From a virus: DNA of 24,614 nucleotides. The notes beneath the pieces were generated by a model, which worked only from the letters and a program-made list of their open reading frames with translations, ran no database searches and was not told where the DNA came from. The position numbers and the translations under genes were made by a program. Numbering within the stretch: position 1 is the stretch's first letter; each line of letters begins with the position of its first letter. Location of the stretch: the IMG/VR virus record IMGVR_UViG_3300047273_000102, positions 1-24,614 of that record; one strand, 5' to 3'. Positions 5,810-17,700 of the stretch are shown one piece after another.

Positions 5810-8787
5810 TGGCAACTTCTGGAATGGACCCGGCGTTTGGTCAAGCAATTAGCGCACTTGCAAGCGGAGTATCTGGACTTCCGGAAACCTATGCATCGGG
5901 TCAAAGGCACCTGCTTGCACAGCAAATCGCTGCGTTTAATCAAGAAGACAAGAATAGAAATTTTAACATAAAGAAGCCACTTACGGAGGCTCAGACAAGG
6001 TTTCACAACGCAAAGGCAACAAGTATTGAGAGTGAAAACACAGCTAAAGCCTTGTTTCCGGAACTGTCTAAGTCTTTCCTAGTACCGGTCAAGGGTCTCG
6101 ACGGAGAGCCGGACAGAATTGCATTTAACGATGACCCAAGGGTTATGTCTAGCGTTGTGGCAAACCTTACGGCTCAAGGCAGGAATCCGGAACAGGTTAT
6201 CAACGCTTACAGAAGCGGACTTGCCGGACACCTGGCGGCAGCTTCAAAGCCTGGAACATCAATGCCAAGCCCTAATGCACAAATAGCAGCGTCTAGGATT
6301 GGTAAAGACTTCGGAGCTACAGCATCATCTATATTCTCGGTGGAAGACAGAGATAAAGTTAAGGCTACGGCGGAAAAGGAAGCTATGGGAAGAGTTACAG
6401 CACAACAGGCTGCGGCATGGGACAGGGCACAGCTTGCTGCAACAACGTCCACAGCTAATAGCGTAAGAGGAATAACTGCTACAAACTCAAGGGCCGCAGC
6501 AAGTATACAGGCAAGAAATGAAGCAGCCCTTGCAAGACTTAATAAAGCTGGAGCCGCCGCTGGAGCCGGAAAGATAACAGTTGATATTGTTAACAAGGTC
6601 GAAGGAAAAGACCTTGGTGGATATGATGGATTTGCAAACATAGACGTAAACGAGATAGTTCCGAAATCTTCCGAAAAGGAAACACTTGAAGCTTACACGG
6701 CTAGAACTGGTCCAATAAAGCAAGCATACGCCGACGCGTTCTACGCCAATTATAGAACTTCAAACGACGCGGCGGCTGCCAGGGCTGCCGGAAGGGCTGC
6801 CGCAAAGGCTCACATTGCTGCCCCTGCCGCGTCTGGCCCAGCTGCTGCCGCTTCTGGCGTCGTGGCTCCCGGGGCTACGACTGCCGCGGCTCCAGCAGCA
6901 GTAGTCACCGCTGCCGCTGCACCTGCTCCCACCGACCCGGCTTACGCCAGCTCTCGTTTTTCAAATCCTTCTCAGAACATAATAGACGCAACGGATGACC
7001 AGATTGCTGCCTCGCTAAACCTGTCAAGAGATGAACTTCGCGCGCTTGCAACAGAGCAGGGAATTTCAACAGTTGATTACCATAAAGCCGTAACAACGCC
7101 AGCGCAAGAAGGCCCGGTAGAGCCGGTCGCCGCAGAACCCGCAGATTTGTTAGACCCTAGCGTGGCCGGTAATGCTTTCTATCACGACAGCGGAAGAACG
7201 CCAGATACTATTCCAAACCTTGGAGAGTCCATCATTCCGTCGGCAGATAGATTAGTAAACGCAACAAACACTCGACCGGGGCAGGTCATTGAGGCGGGAA
7301 GACAGCCAGCAAGTCCGCTTGACAAGTTCCTCCCTCCTGCAGCCCCAGAAGACTCAACTGTTCTTTCTTACGACGAGGCAGTTGCCTACAATCAAGCAGA
7401 GCGCCCGGTTGAATATACCGCAACCGGCGTCCGCGGGAGGTCTAATTTAACGCCAGAACAACAAGCAATATACGACGCCAAGGCTGCCGAAACGGCTGCA
7501 GCACTAGCAAGACCATTTGACAAAACCGTCCCCCAAAGCTTCCCGGTTCCGCAAGAGCAGGTGCCTCCAGCTTCTCCGGAAGAAATGGCTAGACTTGCGG
7601 CAGAGGAAGCTGGTCCCGCAGCTGCGGTTTCCGGTGGCAAGAAGGGCAAAGGCAAGGGCAAGGGCAAGAAGGGCAAAGCGCCTGCACCAACGGAGCCCTC
7701 AGTTGCTCCGGCGGCAGTGGCGGCCTCACCTGTAGCCGAAGCGGCAACTAAGGAGCAGAATCTGCTTAATGAGCCCAACTTCTTGACCGGTACAAACAGA
7801 GGCCACCCGCACCCGTATAACTTATACTCCCCTCCGGACCCGCTTACCGCGACAATGCCTACTGCCGAGTTTACGGGGAATACCTACGAAACTGCGCTGG
7901 ATTACAGGCTTGCTGACAATTCGGACGCACTGTTCTTAAAAGACATAAAAGAAAAGCAAAGGTCAACAACAGAAGGACTGTTTTCAACTGGCATGCCAAA
8001 AGAGTTTTTGGCTGGCTCAACTGAGGCCAAGTCACATGAGTACCTGTACAAGCCAGACGCCGTCGAGCAGGTTATGGCTAACTCTGGCGTTGACAGAAAG
8101 TCGGCTTTTGGAAAAAGAGTAGAAGAGCTTCAGAGAGAAAAGTATTCATTAATGAATTCCGTAGCATCTCAAAGCGGGCCAGCAATGGCAGCAAACGGAC
8201 TCGCCAATGACCTACAGCAAAGAGTAATGGGGGTCAATCGAAAGATTGACGAACTAATGAACAATCCTTACGCTAAGATATCGCCCAGTGCGGCACTTCT
8301 TGTGCAGGATTTTATTGGCGCACCTGGGCTTATCGTTAATTCATTATCAGAACTGCCAAATAAAGAAAATGCAAAATACGTATTGAAGCAATCTGAAGTT
8401 TTACATTTGCTGAAAACATTTACAAACGTTACGATTAAGCCGGACGGAAGTTATTCTGTACAATACCCTATAGATGGAAATCCAGAAAGCAATCCTACGC
8501 TTAGCAGGGTTTACTCAACGGCTGGTGAAGCCGTAGCTGGAGGAAGGTATGTTGATGGCGATAGAATGTTTGCAGCATTTGACAAGGCTCACAAGGAAAT
8601 CAAGGATTTATTTATCAGAGAAGGAAGGCTTGGCATGAAGCCTGGTGACTCGCTGGCAAGAACGCTTGTTAATTTGACCATTTCGTCAAACAAAGAGATT
8701 GCGGCATCTGGGAAAGTTGGCTTACTGGACCCTATGGCAAGTCCTGCACATTCCTACCAGGGGGTAATACAGCAAGCTGTTAAATAA
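5809..8787 (+). CDS. Large internal virion protein, gp15-like by position, Ala/Pro-rich
   Basis: This 992-residue protein lies in the place of T7 gp15 (747 residues). The first 340 residues are mostly helical, Ala/Gln/Arg-rich and low in cysteine. An Ala/Pro linker covers roughly residues 330-385. Further Pro/Ala linkers occur around 440 and 570-640, and they enclose a Lys-Gly tract at 609-623. The last 330 residues look like a folded helical domain (for example VEELQREKYSLMNSVASQ). No lysozyme, protease or nucleotide-binding motif is seen. T7 gp15 forms part of the ejection tube with gp16, and the same role is inferred here from order alone. The start overlaps the preceding stop (TAATG), and its only Shine-Dalgarno-like AAGGA is about 14 bases away. 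The stop in turn overlaps the start of the giant gene. Confidence 0.6.
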   Translation: MATSGMDPAFGQAISALASGVSGLPETYASGQRHLLAQQIAAFNQEDKNRNFNIKKPLTEAQTRFHNAKATSIESENTAKALFPELSKSFLVPVKGLDGEPDRIAFNDDPRVMSSVVANLTAQGRNPEQVINAYRSGLAGHLAAASKPGTSMPSPNAQIAASRIGKDFGATASSIFSVEDRDKVKATAEKEAMGRVTAQQAAAWDRAQLAATTSTANSVRGITATNSRAAASIQARNEAALARLNKAGAAAGAGKITVDIVNKVEGKDLGGYDGFANIDVNEIVPKSSEKETLEAYTARTGPIKQAYADAFYANYRTSNDAAAARAAGRAAAKAHIAAPAASGPAAAASGVVAPGATTAAAPAAVVTAAAAPAPTDPAYASSRFSNPSQNIIDATDDQIAASLNLSRDELRALATEQGISTVDYHKAVTTPAQEGPVEPVAAEPADLLDPSVAGNAFYHDSGRTPDTIPNLGESIIPSADRLVNATNTRPGQVIEAGRQPASPLDKFLPPAAPEDSTVLSYDEAVAYNQAERPVEYTATGVRGRSNLTPEQQAIYDAKAAETAAALARPFDKTVPQSFPVPQEQVPPASPEEMARLAAEEAGPAAAVSGGKKGKGKGKGKKGKAPAPTEPSVAPAAVAASPVAEAATKEQNLLNEPNFLTGTNRGHPHPYNLYSPPDPLTATMPTAEFTGNTYETALDYRLADNSDALFLKDIKEKQRSTTEGLFSTGMPKEFLAGSTEAKSHEYLYKPDAVEQVMANSGVDRKSAFGKRVEELQREKYSLMNSVASQSGPAMAANGLANDLQQRVMGVNRKIDELMNNPYAKISPSAALLVQDFIGAPGLIVNSLSELPNKENAKYVLKQSEVLHLLKTFTNVTIKPDGSYSVQYPIDGNPESNPTLSRVYSTAGEAVAGGRYVDGDRMFAAFDKAHKEIKDLFIREGRLGMKPGDSLARTLVNLTISSNKEIAASGKVGLLDPMASPAHSYQGVIQQAVK

Positions 8788-11700
8788 TGAGCGAAGACAT
8801 ACTAGATGATTTACTGAAAAAAATCAGAGAAACTGGAGAGACTTCGTTTGTTCCGGGACCGCTGGACAGGGGAATCTCTTCGCAGAATCCAGACGGATGG
8901 CAAAATTTAAACATTGAAAGGGTTGCAGACAGGGCAAAGCAAGGTTTTTCTGACGCTAAAGGCAGAACGCGCGAAATAGGCGGCAAGGTTTACTTAAACC
9001 CAGAAAGAACATCTTACGTTCCTTATTACAAGGACGCCACCGATGCCTTGCTGAATCCCACGGCCATGAACGCGTTTTCACGGAGTGCTCCGTATTATGC
9101 AACAATTGCCGCTACTTCGCTTTATGGCGGCGGTCTTGTGGCTGCAGCCGGTGAGGGCGCAGCCGCTATTGGTGGGGCCGGAGCACTAGGCACGTCCGCC
9201 ATGCATATTGGCGGGTTTCTTGCTGGTGCTGGCGGCACTGCGTATGCTACGCAGCAAGGCCTTGGAGCTATGGGCTTTAATGGCCCCACTCCGTATGAAC
9301 AATTGACGCAAGCGGGTCCGCTTGCAGCGACCGCTACCGGCATCGGCCTAGCTACATTTAGGCCCGGACTCCCGAGCTCGATGGAACTATTTAAAAAACA
9401 GGCCCTTGGTGGCGCCATGTTTGCCGGTGGTGTCGGTATAGAGGAAGCCGGAAGGGCCGCGATAGGCAAGGCAATGGGGACGGACGAAAGACCCGCTTCT
9501 AAAATCGTAGCAGAAGGGGCGTTGCACATGGGCGAAGCTTTCTTGTTCGGTGTTGCAATGAAGCCGACAGTAATCGGAGAAGGCCTTATACAAGCTGGAA
9601 GAAGTACGGCCAATGCTGGCAATGTACTTCCGTCCATGATTGCGTCTTCGCAATTTGGCGGCGGCCTCTTTAGAAGCGGACCAAGCCCCCTTGATATTAG
9701 GGGCAGAATAATCCCAGCGCGCGAGCCTGGTATAGTTGTAAATGAAGACTTAACTGAAAGCTTTGACCCTGGCTCACCTGCGAGAAGGGTTGGCGATGCC
9801 CCCTACGTTCAGCAGAACACAAGAGGTAGAGGCGGAGTAGTTCTCCGGGACGGAGTTCCGGTTGCTGGAGAAATGGTGCCCACTACGCCATCCGAACCAG
9901 GCCAAACTGGCCTATCTACGCAGACACAGAATTCAACATTTAGACCCTCAAAGACGGGCCGCGGTGACATGACTTCATTTGACCCGGCCACTGGGGCCGG
10001 TCTTAAGATTGAAGTACTGCCAAATGGCGATGTTCAATATACACTATTTACAAACTTGGGCGGAAGCGCACTTAAGGCCAAGGGTCCGTACAAGGACCTT
10101 CCGGACCAGTTCAGAGTTGGTCATCATGACATGGTTCGTGCTAACTTTGACGCAAGAATGGCGGCCAACGAGGCCGCAAGACAAGAGGCAGTATGGCGCG
10201 CCGCAGGGGCAAAGGCAAGGACTCAATCTGAAGTTCCGCCAGTTCCTGCCGCAGAAGCACCTCCGGCCCCGTCTGCGCCAGTGCCGCCCGCTCCGACAGT
10301 CCCCCCTGTTGCACCTGTAGTCCCGAAAGCCGCACCCGTGGCACCCCCAGTAAGCGCAGCTATGGCGGGAGTCCAGCGCAGGTATGACGACGCGCAAGAA
10401 GCCGAACGAGCAGCAGGTCAAGCGGCCACTAAGGCGTCGCAAGATTACGCAGAAGCAGCCCTTCGCGAAGCGCAAGACAGGACGCCTGCCACAACCGAGG
10501 CACGAAGAGCCGCTTCACAAGCAGAAGCGGGCGCGTTAATTATACTGGAAAAAGCACAAATGGAAGCCGAGGCCGCGTCTAAAGGGCTGGCTGCAGCAAA
10601 GCAAGCGGAAGCAGCCAATAATGCGTCTTCATCCACACCGGCCGCACAGGGAGAAAAGGTAAACCCCAGACCGCTATGGAGCACGGACAACGGACTGAGC
10701 GCAAGAGAATGGGATTCTAAATATAGCGACACGCACAACCCGGAAACTGGAGTAAAATACAGTGAAGAAGCGAGACAGCAGCTTAAACTAAGGAACCAAG
10801 CAAGAGAGCAACTTTTTAAAGAAGAACGTGAATGGGAGAAGACAGACCCAGGCGTTGCCTCTGATTCATCAAACGATGATAGTTCTTTGTTTTTAGGAAA
10901 AAAGAGAGTCATCCCAAGAGCAATGCTTACGACTCCGGCTGGAAGAATTGCGTGGGATGAGCTTTATGGAAGCAGATACAATGTCAACGGAGACCCTAAG
11001 GCAGTTAGAAGCAAGGGCCCATTGCCGGCCCCTGCCGAACCTTCTGCCGTCCCCCCAAAACCGGTAGAGCCAGTTACTATACTTTCTGCCGAAGAAGCGG
11101 CAGCCGCCGGGAAAAAAGGCCAAAATCTCCCATCACCCATTGGGGATGAAAATGTAAGAATATTTGATAATGAAATGAAAAGCCCTCTTCTCGGGGGTAC
11201 GCTTGATAAAGACGGAAAGGCAATAACAATAAGCGAGCTTAGCATGGCTGACGCGCAAGGGTTGCTTGACAGCACTGCGAGAAAAATGGCAGCACACATG
11301 GAAGATGGAAGTCCTGGATATCTTCGTGGTGGATATGCTCTTTATCTTGCTGGAGTTAAGAAACTGGCAAAACACATAAAAGCACTTGATGACAAACAAA
11401 AATCAGATGAACTTGAAGCAGAAGTGGCTGCAGCAAACGCTGATGCTGAAAAGGAAAAATTAGAAAGAGAAGAATTTGCAAGACAGCAAGCGAAGAAAAA
11501 CAATCCACTCCCAGCTGAAAACGAAGGCCTTCTTCCTGGAGAAGTGGGCAACTTTGTTAAATTCATGCGTGCAGTGGAGCTTAATGATGCCAAGAAGCTC
11601 ATTGGCATGGGAGACGATGGTAAGCGAAAAAACTATACCTGGAAGCAGGAAGGAGACAATAGATGGACTAATAATGACAACACTGCCATCATTGTAAAGG

Positions 11701-14700
11701 CAGAAGGCGGCGGATACATAATCTACCATCGCCCTACCCCAAAGGCAGCTGCTCCTGTCACGACAGAGGTAGCGCCAGTTGCACCCGTCTTGCCAGCTAC
11801 CCGCGAAGAGCTGCTTGCCGGAACTCGCCCGCTGTCCGAAGCAAGCAAGAGCACAGAAGTCGCACTTACCCCTGCCGACAGAAAGCAATACATTGCAGCC
11901 AGAAAAGCCTTCCTTGAGTCTGGCGGCCAGAAGGCACCCCCAGCTGTAGTTGCTCAGTCTGGGCTTACAACTCCTCCAGGCGGAGAAAACGTAGTGGCAC
12001 CTAGCGCCTCGACTGCTGCGGCAAACCTGCAGGAAGTTCCTCCGACTGCGCCAGCTACGCCTGCCGCGGCTGCTGGAAAGGTCGCTAATGAAATAGAGAG
12101 ACTTGTTGACATCGGAGACGCAAAGGGCGCTGCTGATGTTCAGAAGAGAGTGCTTAATACCCTTCAGCAATTAGTCGAAAGCGAAAGGACAAACCCCACC
12201 GGTCAGCTTGAGGTCAAGGTTCCAGACATGAAGCCAGCTACAGATGTAGCTGGAAAGACAACCGCAATAACTGTTAACGGAGTTGAAGTTGGCGTAATAA
12301 GAAAGGATTCTAGAAAGTTTTCATCTGGACTTGTGTTTACTCCAAGTAAAGCTGGCGCAAAGCTAGGATTAACTAACGTAAATAGTGACTCAGCAGATAC
12401 TAGTTACTACTTAAGCGACGCTGAAATATCATCAATAATAAGCTTCATTGGAGATAAGTACACCGACTCACAAAGATTAAAAGACCCAAGAAAGTACGTA
12501 ATAAGAATTCCTGGCGACGGAACGTTTACAATACCAAGAAGTGAAAAGGCAATACTTGACTTAATGCAACGCATCAAGTCTGGAGGCGCTGAAGCATGGA
12601 GAGGTGTGGCTGGAAGACCCAAGCCGAAAGCCCCGTCCGACTCGCAGCTTCGTGGCCCTAAGTTCAGCCCTACCCTTACCGCTGCAGACAAAAAGCAGCT
12701 TGAGGATTTAATTCTTACAGAGACTGCAAATCTTACTAACCCAATAGACGGAAGGACTCCTGCTGAAATACAGGAGAACATAGATGCTTTAAGAAAGGCC
12801 ATTGCTGGCAGCACGCTCGCGCCCGAGAATCAGTCGGTAAGAGAAATGACATCAGAGGAGCATTGGTCGGTCGAAAAAGACCGCGAAGAAGCTGCTCAGA
12901 GGAACAGAACCCCTGCCGTCACGGAAGCCCCAGAGACAGCCAAGACTAAGGCCCAAACTGACGCCGAAGGTAAGGTCGAAGGAGCCAAGAGATACGGCGC
13001 ATCTGGCGTTAGATTTAACATAGGCGGACCAAAGAACCCCGACTCGTTCGGCGGCGAAATAAGAGGCGAAAAGGGCGTCAAGGTTGCAACGACTCCAGAA
13101 AATTGGAACGAAAAAGACCTGCAGTTAATTAAAGATTACCTTTCATCTGAAGCCGGTGTACTGAGGAACCTTGGCTATCCTAAGTTTTACTTTAACTCGC
13201 ATATAACAGGCGAAGATTCCAATTGGATATCCGCCCCAGTGCCAGCCGCCAATGGCAACTTCCTGGTCTACGAGGTTAACCCCAAGGGCTCTGGCGCAGT
13301 TGGTAATTCCTACAGAAGAACCGCTAGGCTGTTCAGAAAGCTTGTAAATGCGGACGGAAAGCAGATAGGTAGCATGACGGAAGTCGGAAGAGGCGAACTC
13401 GTTGGCATGTCAACTGTGTCAATTGCTCCGGACGGCAAGCCACTCTTCCAGGTTCCTGCCATATTCCACGCCATGATGAAGGCTGCACAGGATTCACTTG
13501 CGTCAAGGCAGATGACGGAAGGACAGGTCAATTTCAGCGGTGACATCACGAACCCGAATCCGCTTAACGCAAGAATACCACTCAGCGGAACAATCCATGA
13601 AGACATGACAGTCTTTGAGGAAAATGAGCTGACTCCTCCTGGCCTTAGGGACAAGATGGAAGTCTTTAATGGACTCAAAAGCGGAGAGGCCATAAACGCA
13701 GCAATTATAGGCTTCATTGGAAGCCCGGACAACGCTTCAGCCGCGATGCTCTCTTCGCAGCTACAGACAAATGGACTTTGGGCTGCTGGCGATGCCGAGT
13801 CTTTCATACAAGGACTTGCTGCCCAGATGGGCCTAGAACCTGGGACTTACGCACTCGTTACATCCCCGACTGACGACGAGCTGTATCCAATAATGAAAAG
13901 ACAGGGCATCTACCCGACGGAGGCAAGACTGATGCTCAAGTGGATACAAAACGGATATCAGAGAATAATTTACGAAGTTGGCAAACATGACCCGGAGACG
14001 GGGTTGGAATTGCCAGACAAGGTGCAGTCTAAGGTTGGCGGGGTTCTGAGATGGCTTCCCAAGCCAGGTCCTAACGGAGAGAAGCTTCCGCTCATGATAA
14101 ACAATCCGGACAAGTGGAGAGCCCCGGTTGCACAATGGATGACTGCTGAAGACTTTACAGTCCGAGACAAGGACGGAAAGGTGACCTTCATGCCCAAGCC
14201 ACACCAAGTTGTTGGCCCTAATATGGCAATGACAAGATGGTTCCCTCCAGGTGTTGACTCCGGACCAAGAGACCTAAAAGCCGGTCAGCCCAGAGCCATA
14301 CTTATAAACGACGCCCCCGGAACTGGCAAGACGCTTCAGATGCTTATGGCAGCCGTGCTGTATCGCCGCCAGCTGATAAAGCTCTCACAGGACCCGACAA
14401 GCAAATGGTTTGGTACAAAGATTCAGCCAGTGCTTATAGTTACCCAGAATGCGCAAATTATACAAAATGCGTTCAAGGGAGACGCCACAATGGCCGGGAT
14501 TGAGCTAAATGGACAATTTACAGAAACAGGCTTTGAGCCAGACGAATACGACGTCGCTCCAGACGGGGGTCGAATACTAAAGGGCAACTCATGGATAGAC
14601 ATAGCCACTTATTCATCAATAAAGCCAACAAGTGAAAAGATATTGCTGTTTGAATCTGACGGAAAGACAGCCAAGATGCAGGACGCCATACTCAGAAATG

Positions 14701-17700
14701 AAGCTGGAAACCCTATCCCTGGCCCAGATGGAAAAGAACAGATAGCATACCATCCCACCGAGGTTGACGCTAAGGGCATGCCGGTTCCGATAAGAGAACA
14801 GGCTTTCAAAATGGTTAAGGTTGGTCCTCCCAAGAAGGGTAACGGCAAGTGGGGAGTTATAATGTTTGACGAAAGTCACAACATGAAGAACGACACAAGC
14901 GCAAGGTCAGACGCTGGCTTTGAGATAATGTCAAACGCTCAGCATGTAATGCTCGCGAGCGGAACGCCCATAGACAAGCCAACGCAGCTAGGTCCGATTC
15001 TAGGCATGTTACTGGATAAGCCAATGGAAGAAATTGCAGCCCAGCTTGGCATGAAACTTGCCATAACGACAAGAAGCGCTGACTTGCTGCTAAAGAAGAG
15101 AGCACCGGAAGACGGAGCCCCGATAATGGACAAGGCAAAGCTTGAGTATGGAACAATGCCAGCCGACCCAATTGAACGAGAAAAGGCTTACAACAATCTG
15201 TTCATAAGGCTAAGAATGCTCAGAGACGAAGCCGGTAAGGCTGGAGCCATACTAAGAAGAAGCACAAAGTACTTTGGTGTTGATAACATTTGGCTAGACC
15301 CAACTGACTCCTTCCATCCGGAAGGCCAGAAAGCGCTGCTGAAACTGCAGACATGGTGGTTTAATGAGATGGCTCTTGGCGCAGAGGGCGAAACTGGGAT
15401 GAATCCGAGAAACATGCGAGGCATGCTTCTGTTTGAATCAAAAAGACTCACGTCACTTATCAAGTGCGGTATACCTGGCACCCCCTGGAACCCATCCGAC
15501 CAACCTAAGGGTGCGGCCAAGATAATGCTTGATGAGCTAAAAGAAGGCAGAAAGGTTATCATAACAATGGATACATCAAATCCATTCAACCTAGCCGATA
15601 CCGCAAACATAAGAAGATTCAGAGGCCTTAAGACAACAGAAAACGCACCGCTTCCGTACGAGTCCGAATGGGTTCAGTGGAAAAAGTACCTTGATAGCCT
15701 TGGCATAAAGTTCGGCTCAATTACTGGCGACTTCGGTATAGCCGAAAGAGAGCACACAGTCAGAGAATTCCAAAAGAACAATCCGGACCTGCCCGTCATC
15801 ATCATGACAACCATGTCTGGTGGAACAGGCCTTTCCATTGACGACAGGCATGGCGTTGGAGGTAAGACCAACCCCAAGAAGCAGTACACAGACGCAGAAA
15901 TAGCTACAATGAAACAGGTTGCCGCCGAGGAAATCGACGGCCAAAAGGTTGAATCCGGAAGCTTGCCGCGCACTATGATAATAGTCTCATCTCCCTGGGG
16001 TGGCGACGTATTCATCCAGGCGATGGGAAGAACGGACAGAGTCCTGTCCACTACACCTTCAAGAATCATTGTTTTGACTTCCCATATATCAGAAGGTGAC
16101 GAAAAGCTTGCTGACCTTGTCAGAATGAAGACAATGGCTACCAATGCCATCAACGAAACTGGCGACGAATTGGCTGCCGCGGTAATCATGGATGCTGCAG
16201 AAAACGGAGCTGGCATAAAAGACACAGAGGGACTCAAGCCCGTAAAGGAGCTTGGAGGCGTGACAGCAGGAGACAAGTCTGCCGAATCAGTGTCAGAAGA
16301 GGTAAAGTACTTTAAAAACAAGGCGAAGCAGACGATGAAGAAAAACCTTGCCGCCGTTGATGACGTCGTAAAAACAAACAAAGACAAGCTTGCGCAGGCC
16401 AAAAAGAACAATTCGACACAGAGGGACATAACAAGATGGGAAGATAACCTTGAGTCAGCCGAAGCTTACCAGAAATGGGCGCGTGGAATACTTAAAGGAC
16501 TTGAAGATGGAAGCGTTGACTACAAGTCGGTTATATCAAACTTAAAGAAGTATTCTTATGAGGAATACAAAAAGGAAGAAGGAGCCGGAGATATGGACCC
16601 TGCTGACGAAGATGGCGGCAGCGGAGGTCAAAGAAACGAGCTGGCATTGGACCTGCCATTAGGAAAGGCCATGCCGGTTCGCGAAGGCGTTCCGACATCA
16701 GTCAGCGGCCTAAACAGAAAAGGAAAGCCGTCTCGCAATAGGCAGATAATAGACAGACTTTACGGAGTAAATCACTTGGCATCCGGCGGAAAGGTGTCCG
16801 AAGAGGAGCTTGCAGCCATAGAACAAACTGTCGTTGACATAGTTGTGCCATTTGTTGAAGAAAACAGACAAGGACGACTAAGTGACCAAAAGTTAAAGTC
16901 TGTAATGAGAATGGCCTCAGACGTTGCTCATCTCGTACATAAATACGAAATAATACTAAAGAAAGCAGACGTTAACACGAAGTACGCCGGTCAAATGAGC
17001 TTCTCCGGGAAGGCAATACTTCAATTGCTTAAACCAAGACTAGAAACAAGAACGGGTCCGATATACCACGAAATAGGACATGCAATATTTGAAATGCTTC
17101 CGGAGGAAGAAAAGAAGTTGGTGGTTGCGGAGCTGCAAGCAGCCAGGCTTGACTGGGTTCGCGAACTTGGAATCGAGCACCCTCTCACATCAATAGTCTT
17201 CCCGTCCGTTGACTGGAGAGACCCTCAAGGACTTGAGAACTACGACTTTAAAGGAGTGCAGGTAAAGAAAGCCCCCGTGCCATACTCTACGTCAAAAGTA
17301 TACACCTCGGTAATAGCACAGAGAACTCCTGGCGGACTTCTTGAATCAACAAAAGAAGGCGTAAAGGATAGGGTTGGCCCAGCACTTGCGTCAAAGGCGC
17401 TTAGGATAGCTTTTAATAACGCCGTCAAAGCCGGATGGGTCAAGGCAAGCGAGATGCCCAAGTTTGCCGTCGAAGACGTCGCGGCAAAGGGGTGGTATGG
17501 TCAGCCGGGGCAAATGGATGTAGTTGAGAGCGGAATCACGCCTCAGCAAAAGGCCACAAAGGCGTTGCTGTCAATGTTTTCTGCATCAATGCTTCAGTAC
17601 AGAAACACAACTAGGGCAAAAATGGAATCATTAACAAAGATTGTTAAGGCAAAAGACCTAACAACTGGAGTTAATTTTGATAATTTAGAAATAACACTTC

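Noticed and set aside
7392-7778. Minus-strand frame with Pro/Leu and Gly-rich protein
   Set aside because: It mirrors the Lys-Gly and Pro/Ala linker of the gp15-like gene, and the composition is explained by the repeat on the coding strand.
15674-16429. Long open frame of 251 codons on the minus strand, and many shorter ones opposite the giant gene
   Set aside because: It lies opposite the conserved helicase motifs, is rich in Ser/Phe/Pro as antisense frames of Glu/Lys-rich genes are, and has no recognisable motif.
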